Of a DNA stretch of 64,000 nucleotides, positions 24,362-32,924 are shown piece after piece; the stretch's first letter is position 1; every line of letters starts with the position of its first letter. Location of the stretch: assembly GCA_028282805.1 (NCBI GenBank), contig JANQHD010000027.1, positions 62,001-126,000 on the forward strand. Reading direction: 5' to 3'. Made by a program: the position numbers and the translations under genes. Source of the DNA: Phycisphaeraceae bacterium (GTDB lineage: Bacteria; Planctomycetota; Phycisphaerae; Phycisphaerales; Zrk34). The notes beneath the pieces were generated by a model that was not told the origin of the DNA, ran no database searches, and worked only from the letters and a program-made list of their open reading frames with translations.

Positions 24362-25774
24362 TCACACGCTTGGGTCGCTTGCCGGGTCGGTGGGCGGCAC
24401 GTAGTCGGGGTTCGGCTTCGGGATCGTCGCTTCGATGTCTTCGAGCCAGCATTCGAGTTGCTGTTGCAGGGCGAAGGTGCGCTGGGGTTTGTCGTCGGCG
24501 AGGTTGTTGTGTTCGCCGATGTCGTCGGGCAGGTGGTACAGCTCGACGTGGTGATCCTCGAAGAACTGGATGAGTTTCCAGTCGCCCTCGCGGATGGCGC
24601 AGCCGGGGGCGCCGCCCTGGTTGGAGTAGTGGGGGTAGTGCCAGTAGATCGGGCCGCGCTCGAACGGTTCGCTGCGCAGGGCGGGTATAAAACTCTTGCC
24701 GTCGATGTGCTGCGTGGGCAGCGGGCCGAGCTGGGCCGCTTCGAGCAGTGTCGGGTAGAAGTCGGGGCTCGTGACCGGCTCGCTGCACGTCGAGCGCGGT
24801 TTGATCACGCCGGGCCAGCGCACCAAAAGCGGCTCACGGTTGCCGCCCTCGTACATCCACCCCTTGCCCTCGGCCAGCGGCGCGTTGCACGTCGGCGAGC
24901 CCTCCGCGGTGGCCAGGCCGCCGTTGTCGGACGTGAAGACCACGAGCGTGTCGTCGGCGATGCCCAGGGCGTCGAGCTGGTCGAGCAGTCGGCCGACGTT
25001 GGTGTCGAGCGTTTCGACCATCGCCGCGTAGGTCGGGTCGCTCTGCACCGTGCGGCGGGTGATGCGCTGGTGGCGCTTGTGCTCGCACGGAAACGGTTCG
25101 CCCACCTCGAACGGGTTTTGTTGGTCGAGCTCCATCGCCCTGGCTTTGGCCTGGTATTTCGCCACCAATTCCGGGGGCGCTTCGATGGGCGTGTGCACGA
25201 GGTAGTACCACAGGTTCAAGAAGAACGGCCGATCGGCGTCGCGCTGCGCAATGAGGTTCAGCGCCTCGTCGGTCAACCGGTCGGGCAGGTGTTCGCCGTC
25301 GGGCCCGTCGGGGAGCGTGGCGATGCGGTACGGGCTGAAGTAACCGTGGGCGGGCATGCCCCAGTCGCACCCGCCGAGGTTGACGTCGAAGCCGTGGCGG
25401 TCGGGCCAGTAGGGTTCACCGCCGAGGTGCCACTTGCCGACGTGCCACGTCTGGTACCCGCCGTCGCGCAGCGCCGCGGCGATCGAGTGTTCGCTGTGTG
25501 GCAGGTGGTCGATGTAGGGCACGTCGAGCAGCTTGCCTTGCGCGCTGCCGCCGATGTATTGGGTTACGCCCACGCGCGCCGGGTACTTGCCGGTCATCAG
25601 CGACGCCCGCGTCGGCGAACAGACCGGCGCCGCGGCGTAGGCGTCGGTGAACGCCATGCCCTCCGCCGCCAACCGGTCGATGTGCGGCGTCTCGTAAAAC
25701 ACGCTGCCCTGGCACGACAAATCCGCCCACCCCAGGTCATCAACGAGCACGAAAACAATGTTGGGTTGCGACAT
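24362..25774 (-). CDS. sulfatase without signal peptide
   Basis: A 470-residue formylglycine sulfatase. VLVDDLGWADLS (9-20) and VCSPTRASLM (Cys52) give the metal site and modified cysteine; WHVGKWHLGG and VFTSDNGG are also present. Starting at ATG 25774 the protein opens MSQPNIVFVLVDDLGW, with the catalytic core at residue 6 and no room for a signal peptide. The in-frame extension to 25804 adds only ten residues without a hydrophobic stretch. It may therefore act in the cytoplasm, unlike the sulfatase at 231-1637. It resembles choline- or N-acetylglucosamine-sulfatase-like enzymes only loosely. Confidence 0.9.
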   Translation of the reverse strand: MSQPNIVFVLVDDLGWADLSCQGSVFYETPHIDRLAAEGMAFTDAYAAAPVCSPTRASLMTGKYPARVGVTQYIGGSAQGKLLDVPYIDHLPHSEHSIAAALRDGGYQTWHVGKWHLGGEPYWPDRHGFDVNLGGCDWGMPAHGYFSPYRIATLPDGPDGEHLPDRLTDEALNLIAQRDADRPFFLNLWYYLVHTPIEAPPELVAKYQAKARAMELDQQNPFEVGEPFPCEHKRHQRITRRTVQSDPTYAAMVETLDTNVGRLLDQLDALGIADDTLVVFTSDNGGLATAEGSPTCNAPLAEGKGWMYEGGNREPLLVRWPGVIKPRSTCSEPVTSPDFYPTLLEAAQLGPLPTQHIDGKSFIPALRSEPFERGPIYWHYPHYSNQGGAPGCAIREGDWKLIQFFEDHHVELYHLPDDIGEHNNLADDKPQRTFALQQQLECWLEDIEATIPKPNPDYVPPTDPASDPSV

Positions 25775-25825
25775 AAAACGTTTAGCGTGGTCGCCCGCGA
25801 CCACCTCCGATGAATCAGCACCAGC

Positions 25826-26416
25826 TTAACCGATCTGCATCAGCCCGATCGCGACCAGCATCAGCAGCGTGTCGATCCACAGGCGCCGCCGCCACACGTT
25901 ATCGAGGTGCGCCGGCTCGGGGAACACCGCCGCGACCGCCAGCATGAGAAACGTGTTGCTGGCGTACGTCGCGCCGATACCGAACAGCAACAGCCCGATC
26001 GCGACCAGCGCGCTGCCGATCTGATCGAACCGCAAGTCCCAATCTTTGCTGGCCTGGGCGATCATGCACACAATCGCGCCGCTCGAAACAAAGTGGGACA
26101 GCCACCACAGGCACGCCAGTGGACGTAACCACAGCGGGTGGATCGGCGAGTCCAACGCCAGAACCAGCCCCAACGGATACACGCGGTTCTTCGACCAGTT
26201 TTCCAGTCGTTTTAGAAACCTGTACTCTAAAAACGTCACGGGGATCATCGCCACGGCGCTGAGCACACAAGCCGTGATGTTCTCGGTTTCTATCCATACC
26301 ACGAGTACCACAAGGGCCGAGGCGCTCGCGAAGCAGACCGCCACGAAGATGCACCACCAGAAGCCGATCCACGTCTCGATGCGTTCGTGTGTTTTCGCCA
26401 GCGCCTGCCTGATCAT
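25826..26416 (-). CDS. multi-pass membrane protein, unknown function
   Basis: A 196-residue protein with about five hydrophobic helices: roughly 17-40 (FWWCIFVAVCFASASALVVL), 46-62, 95-120, 130-155 and 178-195. No catalytic motif is seen. ATG 26416 starts just upstream of the first helix; the longer frame upstream is antisense-frame noise from the peptidase gene. It sits between the sulfatase and S10 peptidase genes on the same strand, but gaps of about 50 bases make an operon uncertain. Confidence 0.6.
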   Translation of the reverse strand: MIRQALAKTHERIETWIGFWWCIFVAVCFASASALVVLVVWIETENITACVLSAVAMIPVTFLEYRFLKRLENWSKNRVYPLGLVLALDSPIHPLWLRPLACLWWLSHFVSSGAIVCMIAQASKDWDLRFDQIGSALVAIGLLLFGIGATYASNTFLMLAVAAVFPEPAHLDNVWRRRLWIDTLLMLVAIGLMQIG

Positions 26417-26469
26417 CGCGAGCCCCCGCGCGTGGTTGGCGTGGTCACTTAAGTGACCACGCCGCTCGA

Positions 26470-28005
26470 TTACCGCTTTGCGGCGTCTTCCACGAACGCC
26501 TTCAACTCGCCCTTGAGCTTCGTCAGCGAGTCGGTGTGTGTGAACATCATGTGCCCCGCCTCGTAGTGGCCGATCGCGATCCGGTCGCGCATCGCCGGCA
26601 ACTGGAACGTGTGGTCGACCGTGTAGTGGGCGGCGAAGTAGGGCGTGGCCAGGTCGTAATACCCCGCGGCGACGTATACTTTGAGTTTGGGGTTGGCGTT
26701 CATCGCCCGCCGCAGGTCGGTGGCGGTGTCGAGGTAGCGGTTGCGTGCGCCGAAGTCCCAGTTCAGCCGGGCGAGCACCTTGTACTCGCGGTCGGTCTTG
26801 AAGCCGAGCTCTTCGCGCACGTAGCGGTTGAACGCCCCGGTGAACCCGCCGTGCACGACGGCGTAGCTCGGGTCGCCGGCCGCGCCGTCCTTGTCGGTGA
26901 CGAACCGCGCATCGAATCGGCCCACGTTCTTCTGCTCGGCCCGCAGCAGTTCCATGCCGAACGCGTGCTGCGGGATGCGCAGCTTGTGGTCGACGATCAC
27001 CTGCCGGTCCAGCCCGGTCAGCGATGCGAGCTTGTCGATCAGCGCTTCGCGTTGGGCTTTGGGCAATGCTGCGCCGCGCATCAGCGCCGGGCCGTACACG
27101 TCGATCGCGTACCGCTCGACCTCGGGCAGCAGTTGGTCGAGTTTGCGCTCCTGCAATTCGTCGGGCAGTTGCTTGTGGTAGTGCGCCACGGCGGTGTAGG
27201 TCGGCAGGTACAGCTGATAGGGCAGGTCGTTGCCCGTCGCCCCGCGCAGCGTCTGAAAGTTCATCACCGCGGACACCAGCACGATGCCGTTGACGTAGAT
27301 GCCCCGGCTCTGCTGCAAATGATTGGCCAGCCCGGCGGCGCGCGTCGTGCCGTAGCTCTCGCCCGCCAGCAGCTTCGGGCTCGCCCACCGGTCGTGGTAC
27401 GTCAGGTATCGGCGGACGAACTGCCCGATCGAACGGATGTCGCCCTGCGTCGTGTGATACGTGCCGGCGTTGACCTTCTCTTCGGTGTGCGAGAAGCCCG
27501 TCGAGATCGGGTCGATGAATACCAGGTCCGTCGTGTCGAGGATGCTGCGCGGGTTTTCGACCAGCCGGTAGGGCGGGCCGACCGCCTCGCCCTTGTCTGT
27601 CAGCTCAACGCGCCGCGGCCCGAACGCGCCGAGGTGCAGCCAGATCGCGCTCGAGCCCGGCCCGCCGTTGAAGCAGAACATGACCGGCCGTTCGCCGAGG
27701 TCCTCGATCCCGTTGCGCGTGTAAGCGATGAAAAACATCTTCGCCTGCGGCTCGCCGTCGTCGTTCATCAACGGCATGTACCCCGCCGTCGCGGTGTACG
27801 CGAAGCGTTCGCCCGCCACGGTCACTTCGTGCTCGCTGACCTTCCACTTGAACCGCTCGGCCGGGTCCTTCTCGGCCTCGGGCGTCTTCTTGTCGTTGGG
27901 CTTCGCCTTCGGCGGGTCGGCGGGCTGGGTGTCCTGCGCGTAAGCGCACGAAGCGAGCGCGGTCATCAACGTGGCGAGCACGATCAGCGAGCGGAACGTC
28001 ACCAT
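26470..28005 (-). CDS. S10 family serine carboxypeptidase-like protein
   Basis: A 511-residue exported peptidase. Signal peptide at about 1-23 (ending SCAYAQD). After a Pro/Lys/Glu-rich linker, the core carries FCFNGGPGSSAIWLHLGAFG (oxyanion region), LLAGESYGTTRAAGL with the nucleophile Ser at about 217, AAGYYDLATPYFA with the Asp, and GHYEAGHMMFTH with the His. This is the S10 order, and the enzyme should remove C-terminal residues from peptides in the periplasm. ATG 28005 is chosen for GGGAGG 4 bases upstream; the frame extends to 28050 without a better start. Confidence 0.92.
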   Translation of the reverse strand: MVTFRSLIVLATLMTALASCAYAQDTQPADPPKAKPNDKKTPEAEKDPAERFKWKVSEHEVTVAGERFAYTATAGYMPLMNDDGEPQAKMFFIAYTRNGIEDLGERPVMFCFNGGPGSSAIWLHLGAFGPRRVELTDKGEAVGPPYRLVENPRSILDTTDLVFIDPISTGFSHTEEKVNAGTYHTTQGDIRSIGQFVRRYLTYHDRWASPKLLAGESYGTTRAAGLANHLQQSRGIYVNGIVLVSAVMNFQTLRGATGNDLPYQLYLPTYTAVAHYHKQLPDELQERKLDQLLPEVERYAIDVYGPALMRGAALPKAQREALIDKLASLTGLDRQVIVDHKLRIPQHAFGMELLRAEQKNVGRFDARFVTDKDGAAGDPSYAVVHGGFTGAFNRYVREELGFKTDREYKVLARLNWDFGARNRYLDTATDLRRAMNANPKLKVYVAAGYYDLATPYFAAHYTVDHTFQLPAMRDRIAIGHYEAGHMMFTHTDSLTKLKGELKAFVEDAAKR

Positions 28006-28046
28006 GGCGCCTCCCGAGTCTGTGTGTAGGTCTGATTCATATTGAA

Positions 28047-28784
28047 TCAAAGGTATTTCGACGAAGCGATCGCGTGGGCAGTTAATGAAGTCATAAAGCG
28101 ATCGATACCGATCTCGTTCTCAGGTTCTTCGTATTCGCCCTGTGGGCCGGTTTCTTGTTCTGACAGAATCAGGCACGCGGCGTGATACAGGCGTTCACGG
28201 ACCAACCTTTGGCACAGAAGCTCGTACCGTCGGACGTAGGACGCATCCACGAAGTCCTGAAAAACAGGATAGTGTGGCTGCTGAACTTTAACAGGCCTGA
28301 GCGACCGATCGCATTTTTTGACGAGAATCAGGTACCCAAGCCATGGCTGGGGGGAGCCCGCCAAGGCGCCTTCGCGATATGCGAGGTGGAGGTCGGTGGC
28401 GCTGCCGACGGCTTCTTCCATGCGGTTGTTGAAATTGTTGCTGAACGAAGGGCCGATGTGTGATTTGAACTCAACCGTCGCGATCAATTGGTCTCTGACC
28501 TTCGCCACGATGTCCCATTCCTTGGTGGCACGAAAATAGCCGGGCAGGATGGTCTGGTTCTTGGCGACGTACACATCAGATTCGGCTATTCCGTTTTCAC
28601 ATAGCAGTTGTTTGATCAACTGCACGAAGCCGTCTAACTGTTTGCCCCCGGTCACCGCTGCGCGAGCGCCCTGGTCTTTTTTGCCAGCTTTCTTGCCCTG
28701 CTTCCTGGATTGCTTGCCGCGTGTTTGCCAGAAGTGCGCAACCGCCTCTTTGACGCGGCGTTGTATGTCATTGTTGCTTGCCAT
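28047..28784 (-). CDS. type II restriction endonuclease, XhoI/PaeR7I family
   Basis: A 245-residue endonuclease, nearly the length of PaeR7I. Shared family blocks are DQGARAAVTGGKQLDGFVQL, PGYFRATKEWDIVAKV, VEFKSHIGPSFSNNFNNR, PQPWLGYLILVKKCD and YVRRYELLCQRLV. The PD-(D/E)xK site is likely D91 with E105-x-K107. The expected target is CTCGAG by family, not proven here. It overlaps the methyltransferase gene upstream by 17 bases. The base composition is clearly less GC-rich than its neighbours, consistent with horizontal acquisition. Confidence 0.93.
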   Translation of the reverse strand: MASNNDIQRRVKEAVAHFWQTRGKQSRKQGKKAGKKDQGARAAVTGGKQLDGFVQLIKQLLCENGIAESDVYVAKNQTILPGYFRATKEWDIVAKVRDQLIATVEFKSHIGPSFSNNFNNRMEEAVGSATDLHLAYREGALAGSPQPWLGYLILVKKCDRSLRPVKVQQPHYPVFQDFVDASYVRRYELLCQRLVRERLYHAACLILSEQETGPQGEYEEPENEIGIDRFMTSLTAHAIASSKYL

Positions 28785-29768
28785 CGGCGTGTTCCGGAAA
28801 AACATTGACGGTTGCGGTGCTGAAGAGATCGCGCACGTGCGCGTGAACACGTTGGCAACACATGCCAAAGTATTCCGGGTCGATCTCCGTGCCGATGCTG
28901 TTGCGGCCCCATTTGGCGGCGGCGATCGAAGTCGTGCCCGTGCCGAGAAACGGGTCCAGCACCGTGTCGCCCACAAAGCTGAACATCCGCACCAGGCGCT
29001 CGGCCAGTTCGAGAGGGTACGGGGCGGGATGGTTCCTGGTCGAAGCTCCGGTCACGCCTGACCATATCTGTTGGAACCACGTCTTGTGACTGGCCTCGGG
29101 GACGACGCTCAGGATACGGGCTTCTGCGCTTGGTTTGCGATAGCCCCCCGGCTTTCTTTCCATCAGGATGAACTCGATGTCGTTCTTGATCACGCCGTTC
29201 GGCTCGTAAGGCTTGCCCAAAAAGCCCCCCCCCCTGAACCGGTCGCTTCGTATTGCGCGTTCGAGATCTTGTGCCAGATGATGGGGGCGAGGTTGTCGTA
29301 CCCCATCAGCCTGCATCTTTCTTGAATAGATGCGTGAAGGGGGACAACGGTGTGGCGGCCGTTGTTCTTCCTTCGTGACAGGCAAACATCGCCGACGACG
29401 CAGATCAACCTCCCGCCCGGGACCAGCGCGTCGTACACCTGGGACCAGACCTTGTCCAGCGAGCCCAGGAAATCTTCGTATCCCTCGATGTGCCCCAGTT
29501 GTTGGCCGTGTTCCCGGTATTTCTTCAGCGTCCAATACGGGGGCGAAGTTATCACGAGGTGAACACTGGAAGGTTTCAGGTGTGTCATCTCTCTCGCATC
29601 GCCCTGATGGAGTGAATGCGTGGTGGGGATGTGTTGGATCGCAGTCTCGATCTCTCGGATCAGCGTATCGTCGCGAGCGATCTTTGGGATCAAGGTGTCT
29701 GAAAGGTTGTCACAATCAATTGTGTCTGGAACGAAGTCGCGTAATCGGGTTGAATCGAGCTTGGTCAT
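28768..29768 (-). pseudogene. DNA methyltransferase interrupted at a G10 tract (possibly phase-variable)
   Basis: Two overlapping frames form one beta-class DNA methyltransferase. The 5' frame from ATG 29768 has the catalytic ITSPPYW at about 73-79 and runs to Ser178. The 3' frame carries GGGFLGKPYEPNGV, YILM-like EFILMERKPGGYRKP, and the SAM-binding DPFLGTGTTSIAAAKWG. They meet at ten consecutive G (plus-strand C10 at 29225-29234). Eleven or eight G would restore one protein of about 333 residues. Target modification (N4-cytosine or N6-adenine) is not decided by the motif. As written the gene is off, yet its partner nuclease is intact. Confidence 0.85.
29225..29234. repeat. C10/G10 homopolymer inside the methyltransferase gene
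   Basis: Ten C on the plus strand (ten G in the coding strand) sit exactly where the two methyltransferase frames join. Homopolymers of this length are prone to slippage in replication and to errors in sequencing. Confidence 0.95.
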
Positions 29769-29828
29769 AACGGCGTTGTGGTGTTGATGAGCGTTCGTGT
29801 ATCGCGTGTGTATCTTACCTGATCCGTG

Positions 29829-31310
29829 TTACCGGCTCTTGCGCTTGCGGTCCTTTTTCTTTCGCTTCGAGCGGGACTTCTGCTTGATCTGTGCGCCGCC
29901 GCGGCTGCCCATTGCGGCGAGGTCCTGCTTGCCCAGGTCGCGCATCGCGCGCAGCTTCTGCAACCCCGACATGCTCGACATCTGCTTGGTCATCGCGCTG
30001 ACCATGTCGAAGCTCTTGACCAGTTGGCTGACGTCCTTGGTCTCCGTGCCCGAGCCGCGCGCGATCCGCCGGCGGCGGGACTGGTTGAGCAGGTCCACGT
30101 CCTTCCGCTCGTCGCGGGTCATCGACTGGATGATCGCCTCGGTCTGGTTCAGCTGCGAGTCGTCGAGGTCGAGGTCTTTCATCTGGGCCCCGACGCCGGG
30201 CAGCATGCCCAGCAGCGACTTCATCGAGCCCATCTTCCGGACCTTGCGGAGCTGGCCGAGGAAGTCCTCCATGGTCATCTTGCCCGCGGCCATCTTCTCC
30301 TGAAGCTTCTCCGCCTCCTCCTGGCTGATCTGCTCCTGGGCTTTTTCGACCAGCGAGACCACGTCGCCCATGCCCAGAATCCGCGACGCCATGCGCTCGG
30401 GGTGGAACTCTTCGAGGCCGTCGAGCTTCTCGCCGGTGCCGACGAACTTGAGCGGTTTGCCCGTGACGGCCTTGACGCTCAGCGCCGCGCCGCCGCGGGT
30501 GTCCGAGTCGGTCTTGGTGAGGATCACGCCGTCGAGTTCGAGCTGTTCGTTGAAGGCCTTGGCGCTGTTGACCGCGTCCTGGCCGGTCATCGCGTCGATG
30601 ACGAGGTAGATCTCGTGCGGGTTGAGCGCCCGGTTGACCTGGCGGAGTTCGTCCATCAGGTCGTCGTTGATGTGCAGTCGCCCGGCGGTGTCGAGCAGCA
30701 CGACGTCGCAGCCGGCCTTGCGCGCGGCGTTGACGGCGTTGCGCGCGACCTTCACGGCCACGCCCACCGCCTTGCCGTACTCGGCGCACTTCTCCGGCTC
30801 GCCGTAGAACCGCACCGTGCCGCCGCCGCTGATTTCGGACTCGACCTGCTCGGTGAGCGTGCGCAGCTGCTCGACCGCGGCGGGGCGCTGGAGGTCGCAC
30901 GCCGCGAGCATCACGTTCTTGCCGCGCTTCTTCAAAAGCGCCGCCAGCTTGCCGCAGGTGGTCGTCTTCCCGCTGCCCTGAAGGCCCGACATCATCACGA
31001 TCGTCGGGCCCGGCTGGACGTACATGATGCCCGCCATGTCCTCGCCGCCGCCCATCGTGCGGACGAGTTCGTCGTGCACGATCTTGATCATCAGCTCGCC
31101 GGGCTTGAGCGAGCTGAGCACCTCGGTGCCCACGGCCTGCTCGGTCACGCGGTCGCAGAAGCCCTTGACCACGTCGTAGTGCACGTCGGCTTCGAGCAGG
31201 GCGGTGCGGACCTCGCCCATCGCCTCGCGGACGTTGGTGTCGGTGATCCGGCCGCGACCGGAGAGCTTCTTGAAGGTCTGCGAAAACTTTTCGGATAACG
31301 AATCAAGCAT
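29829..31310 (-). CDS. ffh: signal recognition particle protein Ffh
   Basis: A 493-residue GTPase that binds signal sequences of nascent membrane and secreted proteins with 4.5S RNA. The N domain is followed by the G domain with GLQGSGKTT (109-117), DLQRPAAVEQL, LLDTAGRLH and TKTDSDTRGGAAL. In most Ffh the last is TKLDGDARGG, so this is a lineage variant that keeps the T-K-x-D specificity residues. The methionine-rich M domain covers about 330-460 (GSMKSLLGMLPG, SMTRDERKD, SRRRRIARGSG), with a strongly basic Lys/Arg tail. Confidence 0.97.
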   Translation of the reverse strand: MLDSLSEKFSQTFKKLSGRGRITDTNVREAMGEVRTALLEADVHYDVVKGFCDRVTEQAVGTEVLSSLKPGELMIKIVHDELVRTMGGGEDMAGIMYVQPGPTIVMMSGLQGSGKTTTCGKLAALLKKRGKNVMLAACDLQRPAAVEQLRTLTEQVESEISGGGTVRFYGEPEKCAEYGKAVGVAVKVARNAVNAARKAGCDVVLLDTAGRLHINDDLMDELRQVNRALNPHEIYLVIDAMTGQDAVNSAKAFNEQLELDGVILTKTDSDTRGGAALSVKAVTGKPLKFVGTGEKLDGLEEFHPERMASRILGMGDVVSLVEKAQEQISQEEAEKLQEKMAAGKMTMEDFLGQLRKVRKMGSMKSLLGMLPGVGAQMKDLDLDDSQLNQTEAIIQSMTRDERKDVDLLNQSRRRRIARGSGTETKDVSQLVKSFDMVSAMTKQMSSMSGLQKLRAMRDLGKQDLAAMGSRGGAQIKQKSRSKRKKKDRKRKSR

Positions 31311-31350
31311 GGCGTATCACTGTCTACGGGTGAACGATCGTGCAAACAGG

Positions 31351-32097
31351 CTAGTTTAGCAGATCGTCGGGGTCGTAGCTCAGCGGGCGGGCGGCCGCCA
31401 TCTCGCCGATTTCGCGTGCCACGGCGGCGGCGGATCGGCCGTTGGCGAGGGTGGGGTCGGCCGCGATCGCCGCCCGCAGCAGCGCGACCTTCTCGCGCGT
31501 GCTCACCGCCCCGGCCCGGGCGCTGGCGCGCAACATGATGTGGCACATTTCCAGCGCCTTTGCCCGCCCGCGCTGGCCGGCCGGCCGACGCCGCAGGCCC
31601 AGCGGGTCGATCAGCACCGGCTGCTGGTTCTGCGTCCGGCACGCTTCGTCGATCAGCAGGTTGGTGGGTTTGTGGTCGCGGTTGATGTAGCCCGCCGTAG
31701 TGAGCCGGCCGAGCTGGTCGCCGACGGCGCGCGCGACGCGCAGGCGTGTGTCGGCGTCGTCGACCTGACCGATCGCGTCTTGCAGCGTCGGCGCGTCGAC
31801 GTAGGGGTACAACAGCGTTTCGCCACGCGGCACGAGTACCGGCACGAGCGTGCGGATGCCGATGGTGTGCAACCGCTCGGCGGCCCGGCGTTCGCGTTGC
31901 GCGGTGTTCATGCCGAATAGGCCGTACACCGCCGACACCACGCGCGGCAGGTGGTAGGTTTTAACCACGCACCGCCCGTCGCCGTGGCGCACCAGCCGCA
32001 CGGTGGACCGGCGGTCTTGCTTGAAGGTGCGCTCGGTCTCGGCCTTGCCGTCGGCGACCGCCCGCACGATCGCGGCCATGTCGGGTTCGTGGGCCAT
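31351..32097 (-). CDS. lipopolysaccharide-kinase-like (protein kinase fold) protein
   Basis: A 248-residue kinase-fold protein of the Kdo/heptose kinase type. RCVVKTY at about 41-47 provides the ATP-binding lysine. TTAGYINRDHKPTNLLID at about 132-149 is the catalytic loop, and VLIDPLGLR at about 160-168 stands in the place of the metal-binding motif. These enzymes phosphorylate sugars of lipid A or core. It lies 40 bases upstream of ffh on the same strand, but its role fits the glycan genes that follow. Confidence 0.75.
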   Translation of the reverse strand: MAHEPDMAAIVRAVADGKAETERTFKQDRRSTVRLVRHGDGRCVVKTYHLPRVVSAVYGLFGMNTAQRERRAAERLHTIGIRTLVPVLVPRGETLLYPYVDAPTLQDAIGQVDDADTRLRVARAVGDQLGRLTTAGYINRDHKPTNLLIDEACRTQNQQPVLIDPLGLRRRPAGQRGRAKALEMCHIMLRASARAGAVSTREKVALLRAAIAADPTLANGRSAAAVAREIGEMAAARPLSYDPDDLLN

Positions 32098-32180
32098 GGC
32101 ATGAGCGTAACGGGTCGGCCGACCGGCGTCACCCGGCTTTGGATTGACAACCGCATAGGCGTCCGAGAGGATTCCCCGGC

Positions 32181-32924
32181 ATGAGACAGCTCCTGTGGAA
32201 CCTGTTGGCCACCGGTCACCGCGACTCGATCGTCCGCAAGCTTCGGCAGATGGAGTACCTGCTGCCGACCGCTGAGACGCGCTTCGCGATCCCGTTCACG
32301 CTCAAGGGCCGCGGCCACTTCCGCAGCATCCGCCCCCGCCAGACCCCCACGGAAATCCTCCGGCTCTACCAGGCGGTTTGTGCGTTGAACCCGCAGACCG
32401 TGTTGGAGATCGGCACCGCCAAGGGCGGGACGCTTTACCTGTGGGCGCAGGCCGCGACCCGGGACGCCGTGCTCGTTTCGGTGGACCTGCCCGGCGGTCA
32501 GTTCGGGGGCGGGTACCTGCCTTGCCGAATCCCCTACTACCAGGCCTTCGCCCGCGAGGGCCAGACCCTCACGCTCCTGCGCGAAGACTCACACGCACCC
32601 CAGACGCTCGACAAGACCCGCCAAGCGCTCGGCGATCGCCGGGTGGACTTCCTGTTCATCGACGGCGACCACCTCTATCCCGGGGTGAAGGCCGACTTCC
32701 TCCAGTACGGCCCGCTCGTCAGGCCGGGTGGGCTGATCGGTTTTCACGATATCATGCCGGCCCCGCACGACCCCGACATCCAGGTCTCGCAGCTCTGGCA
32801 GCAACTCGGCGCGCACTTCGAGACGCAGGAGTTTGTCGATACCGACCACACCAACCGGCAGATCGGCATCGGCTTGGCCAAGGTGCCCGACACGGGTTTC
32901 CCCACCGACCTTCAGCTGACCTGA
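32181..32924 (+). CDS. SAM-dependent methyltransferase (CmcI / Methyltransf_24 type)
   Basis: A 247-residue class I methyltransferase. VLEIGTAKGGTLYLWAQ at about 75-91 is the SAM motif. FLFIDGDHLYPGVKADFLQY at about 155-174, followed by RPGGLIGFHDIMP, matches cephalosporin-hydroxylase-like and glycan O-methyltransferases. ATG 32181 has GAGAGG 9 bases upstream. It converges on the glycosyltransferase with a 13-base overlap, and probably acts on the same surface polysaccharide. Confidence 0.85.
   Translation: MRQLLWNLLATGHRDSIVRKLRQMEYLLPTAETRFAIPFTLKGRGHFRSIRPRQTPTEILRLYQAVCALNPQTVLEIGTAKGGTLYLWAQAATRDAVLVSVDLPGGQFGGGYLPCRIPYYQAFAREGQTLTLLREDSHAPQTLDKTRQALGDRRVDFLFIDGDHLYPGVKADFLQYGPLVRPGGLIGFHDIMPAPHDPDIQVSQLWQQLGAHFETQEFVDTDHTNRQIGIGLAKVPDTGFPTDLQLT

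Noticed and set aside
28047..29768. Avoidance of CTCGAG as evidence of an active nuclease
   Set aside because: Sites are easily found in the window (20533, 55348), so there is no visible depletion; they say nothing about activity without methylation data.
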